A stretch of DNA of 32,064 nt from Candidatus Pacearchaeota archaeon (GTDB lineage: Archaea > Nanobdellota > Nanobdellia > Pacearchaeales > DTIR01), in NCBI GenBank assembly GCA_016211995.1, contig JACRHU010000045.1, positions 1 to 32,064 on the forward strand, in the 5' to 3' direction. Shown here piece after piece: positions 23,690 through 30,042 of this stretch. The notes beneath the pieces were generated by a model, which was not told the origin of the DNA, searched no databases, and saw only the letters and a list, made by a program, of their open reading frames with translations. Every line of letters begins with the position of its first letter. The stretch's first letter is position 1. A program made the translations under genes and the position numbers.

Positions 23690-24709
23690 ATGGATATTAA
23701 GGAAAAACTTAAACTGATAAAGAGAAATACAGCAGAGATCATTGGAGAAGAAGAGCTTTCCAATCTGCTTAAAACAAAGAAAAAGCCAGTAATATATTGG
23801 GGAACAGCACCAACAGGAAAACCACATATAGGTTATTTTTTACCTGCACTCAAGGTTGCAGATTTTTTAAAAGCAGGGTTTAAAGCCATTATTCTTTTAG
23901 CTGATTTACATGCAGCTTTAGATAATACTCCTTGGAATATTCTTGAAAAAAGATACGATTATTACTCTAAAATAATTCCTGCAATGATTAGGGCAATTGG
24001 TGTTGAATCTAAAGATCTTGAATTTATAAAAGGAAGCGATTTCCAATTAAAACCAGAATATATGTATGATGTTTTACAACTTTCTTCAATGGTATCTGTG
24101 CATGATGCGCACAAGGCAGCTTCTGAAGTTGTTAAGCTAGGAGATAATCCAAAACTTTCTGGTTTGATATATCCTATAATGCAGGTTTTAGATGAACAAT
24201 ATCTTGGAATTGATGCTCAGTTAGGTGGGACAGACCAAAGAAAAATAATGGTCTTAGCAAGAGAAAGTTTGCCCAAATTAGGATATGAAAAAAGAATAGA
24301 AGTAATGAATCCTCTTATTCCAGGACTTATTGGTAAGAAAATGTCTGCATCTGATCCAAAATCTAAAATTGATTTGCTTGATTCCGAGCAAGAAGTTAAG
24401 GAAAAAATAAATTCTGCAGAATGTGTAGCAGGAGAGGTTAATAACGGAGTACTAGCTTTTTTAAAATATGTGATAATGGTTATCAAATCAGATAAAAAAG
24501 AAAAATTCATTGTTAAAAGACCTGAAAAATATGGGGGGGGTATTTCTTATTCAAGCTATGGAGCACTTGAAAAGGATTTCAAGGCAAAAAAACTGCATCC
24601 TGCTGATCTTAAAACCGCTTTAGCAGAAGAGGTTTCTAAGCTACTTAAAGAAATTCAGAAAGATAAAAGTCTATTTGAATTAGCAAAAAAAGCATATCCC
24701 TCAGAATAG
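23690..24709 (+). CDS. tyrS: Tyrosyl-tRNA synthetase (archaeal type)
   Basis: Charges tRNA-Tyr. 339 residues, normal for the compact archaeal enzyme. Class I signatures are PTGKPHIGY (HIGH motif, 41-49) and KKMSASDP (KMSKS motif, ~217). The tyrosine pocket region reads YPIMQVLDEQYLGIDAQLGGTDQRKIMVLAR, where Tyr, Gln and Asp residues fit TyrRS; TrpRS lacks this arrangement. The C-terminal ~90 residues form the anticodon-binding helices. A run of eight G residues near 24535 encodes part of KYGGGIS and keeps frame. It is convergent with the GTPase gene, 2 nt apart. Confidence 0.93.
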   Translation: MDIKEKLKLIKRNTAEIIGEEELSNLLKTKKKPVIYWGTAPTGKPHIGYFLPALKVADFLKAGFKAIILLADLHAALDNTPWNILEKRYDYYSKIIPAMIRAIGVESKDLEFIKGSDFQLKPEYMYDVLQLSSMVSVHDAHKAASEVVKLGDNPKLSGLIYPIMQVLDEQYLGIDAQLGGTDQRKIMVLARESLPKLGYEKRIEVMNPLIPGLIGKKMSASDPKSKIDLLDSEQEVKEKINSAECVAGEVNNGVLAFLKYVIMVIKSDKKEKFIVKRPEKYGGGISYSSYGALEKDFKAKKLHPADLKTALAEEVSKLLKEIQKDKSLFELAKKAYPSE

Positions 24710-24711
24710 TC

Positions 24712-25623
24712 TTACTTAACAAATACTTCTAAAACATCTTGGTCTTGTAAAATATGCCCTTTTCCTACTTTCTGTCCAGGAAATTTTGCACTTTGTCCCC
24801 AAATTTTTGCAAACCTAAAGTTTTTTACAAAATCTTTATGAATCCTTCCACAAGCGTCTTTTATTGTGCTTTCTTCTTTTAGAATCAGAGGATTTTCTCT
24901 CGATATCTTATTTCTTTCTTTTGTATAAATCCTTATTATTTTAAGATTTTCAAATATCTTTTGTTTTAATTCTCCAAGATCATCATTTAAAGCAGAAATT
25001 TTTAGGAAAAAAGATAGTCTCCTTAATTTTTCTTCTTCTTGCTGAGTTAAAAACTCTCTTTTGTTTAATATAACAAGTCTTCTTTTTATTATATTAAATT
25101 CTTTTAGTTCATCTAAAATACTCTTTAATTCTCCCGAGCTCGTGACTATGATACAAATTAAATCAGAATTATTTGCTATGGATAAAAATTCTTTATCTTC
25201 TTTATTTAATTTTAATGGGGGAAGCTCGACTACTTGTATCTTTGCTCCTAAATCTAGTGTGCCTATTTCTGGTTTTTTTGTTGTAAATGGTAGCTCCATT
25301 ATGCTAGCATTTGCATTCGTTAATCTATTTAGTAAACTACTTTTACCAGAATTTGTTAGCCCTATAAAAGTGATTTGTGCATCTCCCTCTTTCTTTATGC
25401 TTAATGAATGCCCTCTTCTCTTACTTATCTCTCTTTCTCTTGTTTGCTCCTCTTTCAGCTTCGCAAGTCTTCTTTTTAACCCAGCGACTAAATTTTCGCT
25501 GGATTTATGCTTCGGAGCAAGCTTAAGCATTACTTTCAATGCTTCTATCTTTTCCTCTGTTGTTTTTGCATTTAAATAAGCTAATTCAGCCTGCTGATAT
25601 TGAAAGGATGCATTTATTGGCAT
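24712..25623 (-). CDS. DRG-like GTPase with TGS domain, degenerate G3
   Basis: 303 residues. An N-terminal helical region (to ~85) is rich in Lys/Glu. The G domain has G1 GLTNSGKSS (~88-96) and a G2 region with a Thr pair (LPFTTKKPEIG). The G3 region reads IQVVELPPL where DLPG is expected, and G4 reads NKRE instead of NKxD. A TGS domain closes the protein (FVKNFRFAKIWGQSAKFPGQKVGKGHILQDQDVLEVF). This matches the Drg/Rbg family of ribosome-associated GTPases, but the lost Asp and Gly of G3 suggest altered hydrolysis. The protein is shorter than usual DRGs. Confidence 0.8.
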   Translation of the reverse strand: MPINASFQYQQAELAYLNAKTTEEKIEALKVMLKLAPKHKSSENLVAGLKRRLAKLKEEQTREREISKRRGHSLSIKKEGDAQITFIGLTNSGKSSLLNRLTNANASIMELPFTTKKPEIGTLDLGAKIQVVELPPLKLNKEDKEFLSIANNSDLICIIVTSSGELKSILDELKEFNIIKRRLVILNKREFLTQQEEEKLRRLSFFLKISALNDDLGELKQKIFENLKIIRIYTKERNKISRENPLILKEESTIKDACGRIHKDFVKNFRFAKIWGQSAKFPGQKVGKGHILQDQDVLEVFVK

Positions 25624-25663
25624 TAAATAAGAAGATAGAAAAAACTTTTAAGTCTTTCTTATG

Positions 25664-25753
25664 TCAGAAATGTCCTCATTTCTGAGCATCTTAAAGTTCC
25701 CAACAAACCACTCTCTTTAGAGTCTGGTAAAACTCAAGGAACTTTATGATGCT
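25664..25753. other. Compact folded element, candidate structured RNA
   Basis: TCAGAAAT/ATTTCTGA (25664-25671 with 25678-25685) forms a perfect hairpin. Next, AGCATCTTAAAGTTCC (25685-25700) pairs with GGAACTTTATGATGCT (25738-25753) with one mismatch, enclosing an internal loop and an inner hairpin ACTCT/AGAGT (25710-25714 with 25719-25723). On the minus strand it covers the 3' end of the zinc-ribbon gene and the spacer before the GTPase gene. Long hairpin, internal loop, short hairpin and then ACA on the minus strand loosely recall H/ACA RNAs; a terminator is equally possible. Confidence 0.5.
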
Positions 25754-25980
25754 TTATTTTGTTGGGTTTGTGGAAGCTCAACCTTTGTTCCGCATTCTGG
25801 GCAGAACTTCTCCTCTCCTTCAAGGATTTTCTGGCATCCTTTACATTTCAATGGTTCTTTTTTCCTTTCTATGATTGTCTTATACCCATATTTGCCCCCA
25901 GATACAAGCTTAGAAAAAGCTGCAGCTGTTGCTTCATCATCTAAATATTTTCTCAGATCTCTACAACTTCCACCACTCAT
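25744..25980 (-). CDS. Zinc-ribbon protein
   Basis: 78 residues. The C-terminal half is a zinc ribbon: LKCKGCQKILEGEEKFCPECGTKVE, with two CxxC pairs. The N-terminal half (CRDLRKYLDDEATAAAFSKLVSGGKYGYKTIIERKK) is helical with no recognised fold. Such small ribbons can be nucleic-acid or protein adaptors; no function can be assigned. The last codons and stop form one arm of the folded element downstream. A weak GGT-containing leader precedes the ATG. Confidence 0.72.
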   Translation of the reverse strand: MSGGSCRDLRKYLDDEATAAAFSKLVSGGKYGYKTIIERKKEPLKCKGCQKILEGEEKFCPECGTKVELPQTQQNKAS

Positions 25981-26054
25981 TTTTATTACCTTTTTATTTC
26001 TATTGTATTTACCATTTATTTTCTTTTTAAATCTTTCGAAAAATATTCGGTATT

Positions 26055-26570
26055 TTAAGAAATAAGTTGCCTTATTACTATATCTTTATTTGTTTTTTTA
26101 AAGCTTATTAATATATAAGGTGAAGTAATTCTGTCTTGATTTACCTGCTCTACTGGTGGAATTTGTCTAATATATACATAGATTTTATTCCCTCTTTCTA
26201 TTATGTCCACAATTGCTATCTTCCAGCCTGTTCCTTTTCTCTGTCCGAGAAAAAAAGCCATTGCTGTTATATTCTTAAAATTTATTGTAGGAATTATAGG
26301 CGCAGGAGTTACAACTGAGAAAATATCATCCCATGTTTTTTGAAATTCAAAATCATATTGAATTATTCTTGCCTCTCCTGTTGTTATGCCGCTATACTGG
26401 CCAAAACTTATTACTTCAAAAGGGACCTTTATCTCTTGTTTTAAGTATACTATATAAGATATAGCGGCAAGGACGATTATTATTGCAACTACTGTAAAGA
26501 TTATTTTTAACTTATTTGATTTTTTCTTTTTATTTTTCTTTTCTTTTAGTTCTTTCTGTCCTTTCATCAT
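26055..26570 (-). CDS. Membrane-anchored PrcB_C-like domain protein
   Basis: 171 residues. A very basic N-terminus (KKNKKKKSNKLK) is followed by one membrane segment (IIFTVVAIIIVLAAISYIVYL, residues ~24-44), so the rest is probably extracytoplasmic. The soluble part reads like the PrcB C-terminal domain: WDDIF..., PTINFKNITAMAFFLGQRKGTGWKIAIVDIIERGNKIYVYIRQIPP, then a strand ending SPYILISFKK. That domain occurs in proteins tied to surface proteases; here no protease is adjacent. Met2 is an alternative start. It is divergent from thpR. Confidence 0.7.
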   Translation of the reverse strand: MMKGQKELKEKKNKKKKSNKLKIIFTVVAIIIVLAAISYIVYLKQEIKVPFEVISFGQYSGITTGEARIIQYDFEFQKTWDDIFSVVTPAPIIPTINFKNITAMAFFLGQRKGTGWKIAIVDIIERGNKIYVYIRQIPPVEQVNQDRITSPYILISFKKTNKDIVIRQLIS

Positions 26571-26587
26571 CTTTAAAATAAATAATA

Positions 26588-26595
26588 ATTTAAAA
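26588..26595 (+). promoter_or_regulatory. TATA box of thpR and the pyr run
   Basis: ATTTAAAA lies 23-30 nt before ATG 26618, favouring that start; it is too close (14-21 nt) to ATG 26609. Confidence 0.5.
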
Positions 26596-26617
26596 ACCTT
26601 GTGAATCTATGCTTTAT

Positions 26618-27160
26618 ATGAGATGTTTTATTGCTATAGATTTGCCTTCTGAAGTTAAGCAAGAACTTTCTAAAGTACAAAGCAAATTAAATCAAAGCTC
26701 TGGAAATAAACTTAAGCTTGTTGAATCTGAGAATTTACATCTTACGCTAGTCTTTTTAGATGAGCTTTCTGATTATGAAGTGAATCAAATTAAGGAAAAA
26801 CTCAAAAATTTAAATTTTAAAAAATTTGAAGCAAAGCTTGGAAGCATAGGAGTTTTTCCTTCTGAGTCTTTTATTAGAATTGTTTGGGTGGCCATGGAAC
26901 CTTCTCCTATTGTTAAAGAACTGCATGATAAAATTTTTGAAAGCATAAAAAGTCTTGGAAAATTTGATAGCAGATTTGAAAGCCATATAACTCTCGCTCG
27001 TGTTAAATTTATTGCAGATAAAGAAAATTTTATTAAAAAATTAAAACAGGTTAAAGTTGAGCCATTGGGGTTCGAGGTTAATTCTTTTTCAATCAAAAAA
27101 TCAATACTAACTGAACAAGGACCAGTTTATGAAAATATTTTTAAGTTCGAACTAAAATGA
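26618..27160 (+). CDS. thpR: RNA 2',3'-cyclic phosphodiesterase (2'-5' RNA ligase family)
   Basis: 180 residues from MRCFIAIDLP, the usual ThpR N-terminus; the track's start three codons earlier is less likely because of the TATA spacing. The two catalytic HxTx motifs are HLTLVFL (~44-50) and HITLARV (~124-130). The enzyme opens 2',3'-cyclic phosphates and in vitro can join or cleave 2'-5' bonds; its cellular RNA substrate is uncertain. Its last bases overlap the pyrE start (ATGA), beginning the run thpR-pyrE-leader-pyrF. Confidence 0.92.
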   Translation: MRCFIAIDLPSEVKQELSKVQSKLNQSSGNKLKLVESENLHLTLVFLDELSDYEVNQIKEKLKNLNFKKFEAKLGSIGVFPSESFIRIVWVAMEPSPIVKELHDKIFESIKSLGKFDSRFESHITLARVKFIADKENFIKKLKQVKVEPLGFEVNSFSIKKSILTEQGPVYENIFKFELK

Positions 27161-27723
27161 AAATGGATAAGCATATACTTTTAGAATGTCTTAAAGAAAA
27201 AGGAGTCTTACAATTTGGTGAATTTATCTTGAAAGACAAAAGCAAATTAAATTTTTTTATTTCAACAGGAAAATTTGACGATGGTAAAAGCTTATCAATC
27301 CTTTCAGATTTTTATGCAGCTATAATTCATTCTGATATTGGACTAAACAATTTTGATCATATTCATGGACCCGCTTATAAAGGAATACCTATAGCTGCAA
27401 CAATATGCCAAAAACTATATGAAAGGTATGGTTCAAATAAAAGATGGAGTTATGATAGAAAGGAAGAAAAAGATTATGGACTAGAAAAGGAAAAATTTCT
27501 TATAGGGGATTTGCGGTCTGGGGATAGAGTGCTCATAGTAGACGATGTTCTTACTACTGGGAAAACAAAAATAGAGCAGAAAGAAAAACTTGAAAAATTA
27601 GTTGAGAATCTTATTTTTGTCGGTGTTTTGATCTTAATTGATAGAAGCAAAGATGAAAATATATTAAATGAATCAGGACTGAAACTTTATTCTGTTTTGA
27701 CTCTAAAGGATTTAGGACTGTGA
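27157..27723 (+). CDS. pyrE: Orotate phosphoribosyltransferase
   Basis: Converts orotate and PRPP to OMP in UMP synthesis. 188 residues. Features: HGPAYKGIPIAATI (the GPAYKGI loop), YDRKEEKDYGLEKEKFLIG (the catalytic RKE..KDHG segment, here with Tyr for His) and the PRPP loop RVLIVDDVLTTGKT. Length is slightly below typical bacterial PyrE. The start overlaps the thpR stop by four bases. Its TGA is the first codon of the 64-bp repeat; two bases later comes the start of a 16-residue leader ORF and then pyrF. Confidence 0.92.
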   Translation: MKMDKHILLECLKEKGVLQFGEFILKDKSKLNFFISTGKFDDGKSLSILSDFYAAIIHSDIGLNNFDHIHGPAYKGIPIAATICQKLYERYGSNKRWSYDRKEEKDYGLEKEKFLIGDLRSGDRVLIVDDVLTTGKTKIEQKEKLEKLVENLIFVGVLILIDRSKDENILNESGLKLYSVLTLKDLGL

Positions 27724-27784
27724 AAATGAAATTTGAAAAATTTCAGTTTCCTAAAAATTTAGGAGAATTTTTTTGAAAATGAAA
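27721..27784 (+). repeat. Left copy of a 64-bp inverted repeat
   Basis: Matches the reverse complement of 29044-29107 at 61 of 64 positions. It begins exactly at the pyrE stop TGA and ends six bases into pyrF (ATGAAA). Both ends of the unit are TGAAAATGAAA. It contains leader ORF A. Confidence 0.92.
27726..27776 (+). CDS. Leader ORF A, MKFEKFQFPKNLGEFF
   Basis: A 16-codon ORF between pyrE and pyrF, too short for the ORF track. It is linked to each neighbour by the same TGA-AA-ATG junction, so ribosomes could pass from pyrE to leader to pyrF. Its own sequence holds AGGAGA, a Shine-Dalgarno-like site ~13 nt before the pyrF ATG, as in translational-coupling leaders. The second copy (29052-29102) encodes the same peptide except for one residue, and its Leu codon differs at two bases while Leu is kept. 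That argues for selection on the peptide. Confidence 0.6.
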   Translation: MKFEKFQFPKNLGEFF

Positions 27785-28420
27785 AAAATAATTGTTTCGC
27801 TTGATAATTTTAAGGGTAATAGTTTTGATAAAAGACTGGAAAGGGTAATAGAGAATAAAGATAAAATTTATGCACTTAAATTAAGTCCTACATCCTTTAA
27901 TTCAGTGGATTATATAAGGGATTTGACTGGGTTGAAAATAATCTATGACCACCAAAAGCTGGCAGATACTCCCTGGACAATTGAGAATATTGTTTCAAAA
28001 ATTTCCATTAATCTGCTTAATAATGATGGAATGATTCTACTTGGATATGTCGGAAGCAAGAGCATAGAAACTTTTATTGAATCCTGCAAAAATAGGCAAC
28101 TAGATTCCTATGTTGTCATCAAAATGAGTCATGAAAAATCTGATGAATTCTTGAGGGAAGATGCACCAGAGAAAATATGCGAGATTTCTGCAAGTCTTGG
28201 AGTTACAGGAGTAATCTGTCCAGTCAATGAGAATTATCTTATTAAAAAATCAAGACAAATTATTGATAAAATAAACCCAGGTATTAAGATTGCTGTTGTT
28301 GGTTGTGAAGATTTTGACGATGCACGATATGCGATACTTAATGGTGCAAATCACATAGTAACTGGAAGATATTTTTTTAATTCTCCAAGAAATATTTTTG
28401 AGAGACTTTTATTACTCTAG
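27779..28420 (+). CDS. pyrF: Orotidine 5'-phosphate decarboxylase, variant active-site motif
   Basis: Last step of UMP synthesis. I start at ATG 27779 (213 residues, MKKIIVSLDNFKG); the track's TTG at 27773 overlaps the leader stop. The active-site segment reads IIYDHQKLADTPWT rather than the common DxKxxDIxxT, a form seen in a subset of OMP decarboxylase-like proteins. Other elements are YALKLSP (phosphate-side Lys), SLGVTGVICP and the phosphate-binding end GANHIVTGRYFF. Position directly after pyrE supports the role. Its stop shares the bases CTAG with the stop of the convergent nuclease gene. Confidence 0.85.
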   Translation: MKKIIVSLDNFKGNSFDKRLERVIENKDKIYALKLSPTSFNSVDYIRDLTGLKIIYDHQKLADTPWTIENIVSKISINLLNNDGMILLGYVGSKSIETFIESCKNRQLDSYVVIKMSHEKSDEFLREDAPEKICEISASLGVTGVICPVNENYLIKKSRQIIDKINPGIKIAVVGCEDFDDARYAILNGANHIVTGRYFFNSPRNIFERLLLL

Positions 28421-29049
28421 TTATATTTCTCATTTATTATCTTTTTCATATTTTTTATCTTGTTTTTATCAAGTCTTTCAATTTTTCCTAACTCTTTATC
28501 AGTTGCATTGACAATTTTCTTTATTGTCTTAAATTTTTTGAGAATTCTTTTTGCCAAAGAAGGGCCTATTCCTGGAAAACCCTCAAGAACAATTTGTTGC
28601 TGCTCTGCAAGATTATATGTTCTTTTCTTTGCACGCAATCCAATCTCTATTGGTTTTTTCTCTAATCTTTTAACAATTAAGGCCATGTACTCTGCTGTTT
28701 CTTGATAATCTTTTGTCAATATAATGGGAACAGAAAAGTCTGTTAAGATTGAAAGTATCATTCCCTTTATTGCATTTGGATGAAATTTTGATTCTGAAAA
28801 ATCAATTTCTTCAAGTCCCTCTATAATAAGAAGCTGTTTAGGGTATTGTTTAATCTCTTCAAGCTGGCGCATTAACCTTTTATTTATTATGCTACTTATA
28901 AAATCAGATGCAGTTTTTCTTTCAATTGCAATCTCCCCTATAAGATAGTCTGCGACTGCAAGATGTTGAAAGTCTACTTCAATCTTTTTCGAAACAAGCT
29001 CTGCTGCAACCAGGCTATTTTTCTCTCTCGTATCTGCTATAACTTTCAT
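28417..29049 (-). CDS. XPF/ERCC4-type structure-specific endonuclease
   Basis: 210 residues from ATG 29049 (MKVIADTREKNS); the track's TTG at 29055 overlaps the leader stop. The nuclease core is ADTREKNS (residues 4-11) and GEIAIERKTASDF (~43-55), the GDxnERKxxxD active-site signature with Glu replacing the first Asp. The C-terminal part contains tandem helix-hairpin-helix elements (LEGFPGIGPSLAKRILKKF and IERLDKNKIKNMKKI). This is the short archaeal XPF layout, acting on branched DNA in repair or fork processing, without a helicase domain. It is preceded by leader ORF B and a TATA box. Confidence 0.88.
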   Translation of the reverse strand: MKVIADTREKNSLVAAELVSKKIEVDFQHLAVADYLIGEIAIERKTASDFISSIINKRLMRQLEEIKQYPKQLLIIEGLEEIDFSESKFHPNAIKGMILSILTDFSVPIILTKDYQETAEYMALIVKRLEKKPIEIGLRAKKRTYNLAEQQQIVLEGFPGIGPSLAKRILKKFKTIKKIVNATDKELGKIERLDKNKIKNMKKIINEKYN

Positions 29050-29107
29050 TTTCAAAAAAATCCTCCAAGATTTTTAGGAAACTGAAATTTTTCAAATTTC
29101 ATTTTCA
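29044..29107 (-). repeat. Right copy of the 64-bp inverted repeat
   Basis: Reverse complement of 27721-27784 with three mismatches. It covers the start codon of the nuclease gene and all of leader ORF B. Homology stops abruptly at both ends. Confidence 0.92.
29052..29102 (-). CDS. Leader ORF B, MKFEKFQFPKNLGGFF
   Basis: A 16-codon ORF immediately before the nuclease gene with the same TGA-AA-ATG junction as leader A. A TATA-like TTTAAAAT lies 25-32 nt upstream of its ATG, so it would be the first translated ORF of a leaderless mRNA. It carries GGAGGA ~13 nt before the nuclease ATG. Differences from leader A are TTA to CTT (both Leu) and GAA to GGA (Glu to Gly). A small hairpin possible in copy A (CCTAAA/TTTAGG) is destroyed in B while the peptide is kept. 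Confidence 0.6.
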   Translation of the reverse strand: MKFEKFQFPKNLGGFF

Positions 29108-29126
29108 AATTTTTTTCTCAATATAT

Positions 29127-29134
29127 ATTTTAAA
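29127..29134 (-). promoter_or_regulatory. TATA box of leader B and the nuclease gene
   Basis: Minus-strand TTTAAAAT, 25-32 nt before the leader B ATG. Confidence 0.45.
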
Positions 29135-29145
29135 TTATAGATATG

Positions 29146-29153
29146 TTTTTATA
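29146..29153 (+). promoter_or_regulatory. TATA box of the dCMP deaminase gene
   Basis: TTTTTATA lies 23-30 nt before ATG 29176, supporting that start over ATG 29143. Confidence 0.5.
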
Positions 29154-29175
29154 CCTTTTTACTCTAAAACTTTGC

Positions 29176-29679
29176 ATGGAAAAAATGAGGCCTACAAAAG
29201 ATGAGTATTTTTTACAAATTGCCCTTGATACAAGTAAGCGAAGTACTTGTAAAAGAAGACATTTTGGGGCAGTAATCGTTAAAGAAGATTCTCAAATCTC
29301 CTCTGGTTATAATGGGTCAGCAAGAGGTGCTCCTAATTGTCTTACTGAAGAATGTTTAAAAGATAAATACGGAATGCAACCAGGAATGGCTTATGAACAT
29401 TGCAGAGCAGGGCCATTGCATGCAGAAGTCAATGCAATTATTAATGCGTCAAGGCATGCTGGAGGAACAATAGACTCAACAATATACATCGCAGGCGAGT
29501 ACCTTGATGAAAGAATATCAGACGCTCATCCTTGTAAAAGTTGCCAAAAAGCAATAATAAATGCTGGAATTGAAAAAGTAGTAATAAGAACAGAAAAAGG
29601 AATTGAAACTTTTCTCGCTGAAGACTGGACTAAAGAGGCATTTGAAACAGAAGATAAAGATATTAAAGGGTTTTATTAA
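29176..29679 (+). CDS. dCMP deaminase (cytidine/deoxycytidylate deaminase family)
   Basis: I start at ATG 29176 (MEKMRPTKDEYF, 167 residues), because the TATA box lies between it and the track start. Zinc and catalytic motifs are HAEVNAI (His and Glu) and PCKSCQKAIINAGI (two Cys). An upstream Cys/His set (CKRRHFGAVIV, CLTEECLKDK, YEHCRAGP) is typical of dCMP deaminases of the ComEB type, which often bind a second zinc. The product, dUMP, feeds thymidylate synthesis, in line with the neighbouring pyrimidine genes. The gene end overlaps the convergent gene by 17 nt. Confidence 0.9.
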   Translation: MEKMRPTKDEYFLQIALDTSKRSTCKRRHFGAVIVKEDSQISSGYNGSARGAPNCLTEECLKDKYGMQPGMAYEHCRAGPLHAEVNAIINASRHAGGTIDSTIYIAGEYLDERISDAHPCKSCQKAIINAGIEKVVIRTEKGIETFLAEDWTKEAFETEDKDIKGFY

Positions 29680-30022
29680 TCTCTACTTCTACCCTTTCTC
29701 CAAGACTCTTCATGCCAAAAATTATTATTTTGCCATAATCATTTTTTAAAATTTTTTCTAAAATTTCTATTTGGCCCATAAATACCCTATCATTTATCGA
29801 AGCATCTCTTTGGAATCTTTCATACATCTTTTTTGTTTTTTCGAGAATTTTCCCAATATTTGTTCTAAGCTCTATTTCGCATTTCTCTGTTCCATGCTGT
29901 TCAACTGCATGCGGAAGCCATATATTCTGAAAAACATAAATTCCTCTTTCTTCATTGCTATAGCTAGGATGAAAAGCCAGTTCTGTATTTAGCATTAATT
30001 CAAGATAATTTTTTTCTCCCAT
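29663..30022 (-). CDS. Hypothetical 119-residue protein
   Basis: Not recognised. A soluble protein with a possible His/Glu-rich centre (IWLPHAVEQHGTEKCEIELRTNIGKILEKTKKMYERF) and a beta-like C-terminus (YGKIIIFGMKSLGERVEVEINKTL). No signal, membrane or zinc motif is seen. It lies 20 nt downstream of the epimerase gene on the same strand and is probably co-transcribed with it. Its last 17 nt overlap the dCMP deaminase end. The ORF is open across its whole length with codon use like its neighbours. Confidence 0.6.
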   Translation of the reverse strand: MGEKNYLELMLNTELAFHPSYSNEERGIYVFQNIWLPHAVEQHGTEKCEIELRTNIGKILEKTKKMYERFQRDASINDRVFMGQIEILEKILKNDYGKIIIFGMKSLGERVEVEINKTL

Positions 30023-30042
30023 TTTATTATTCTCCTAATCTT

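Noticed and set aside
23594-23827. N-terminal extension of the MgtC-like ORF
   Set aside because: The extension runs into the divergent tyrS gene and is not family-like; ATG 23593 gives the usual MgtC N-terminus.
24535-24542. Run of eight G as a frameshift in tyrS
   Set aside because: The frame is continuous and the downstream sequence reads as a normal TyrRS C-terminus.
25061-25579. 172-residue plus-strand ORF
   Set aside because: Antisense to the DRG-like GTPase, which has clear motifs; composition typical of a shadow frame.
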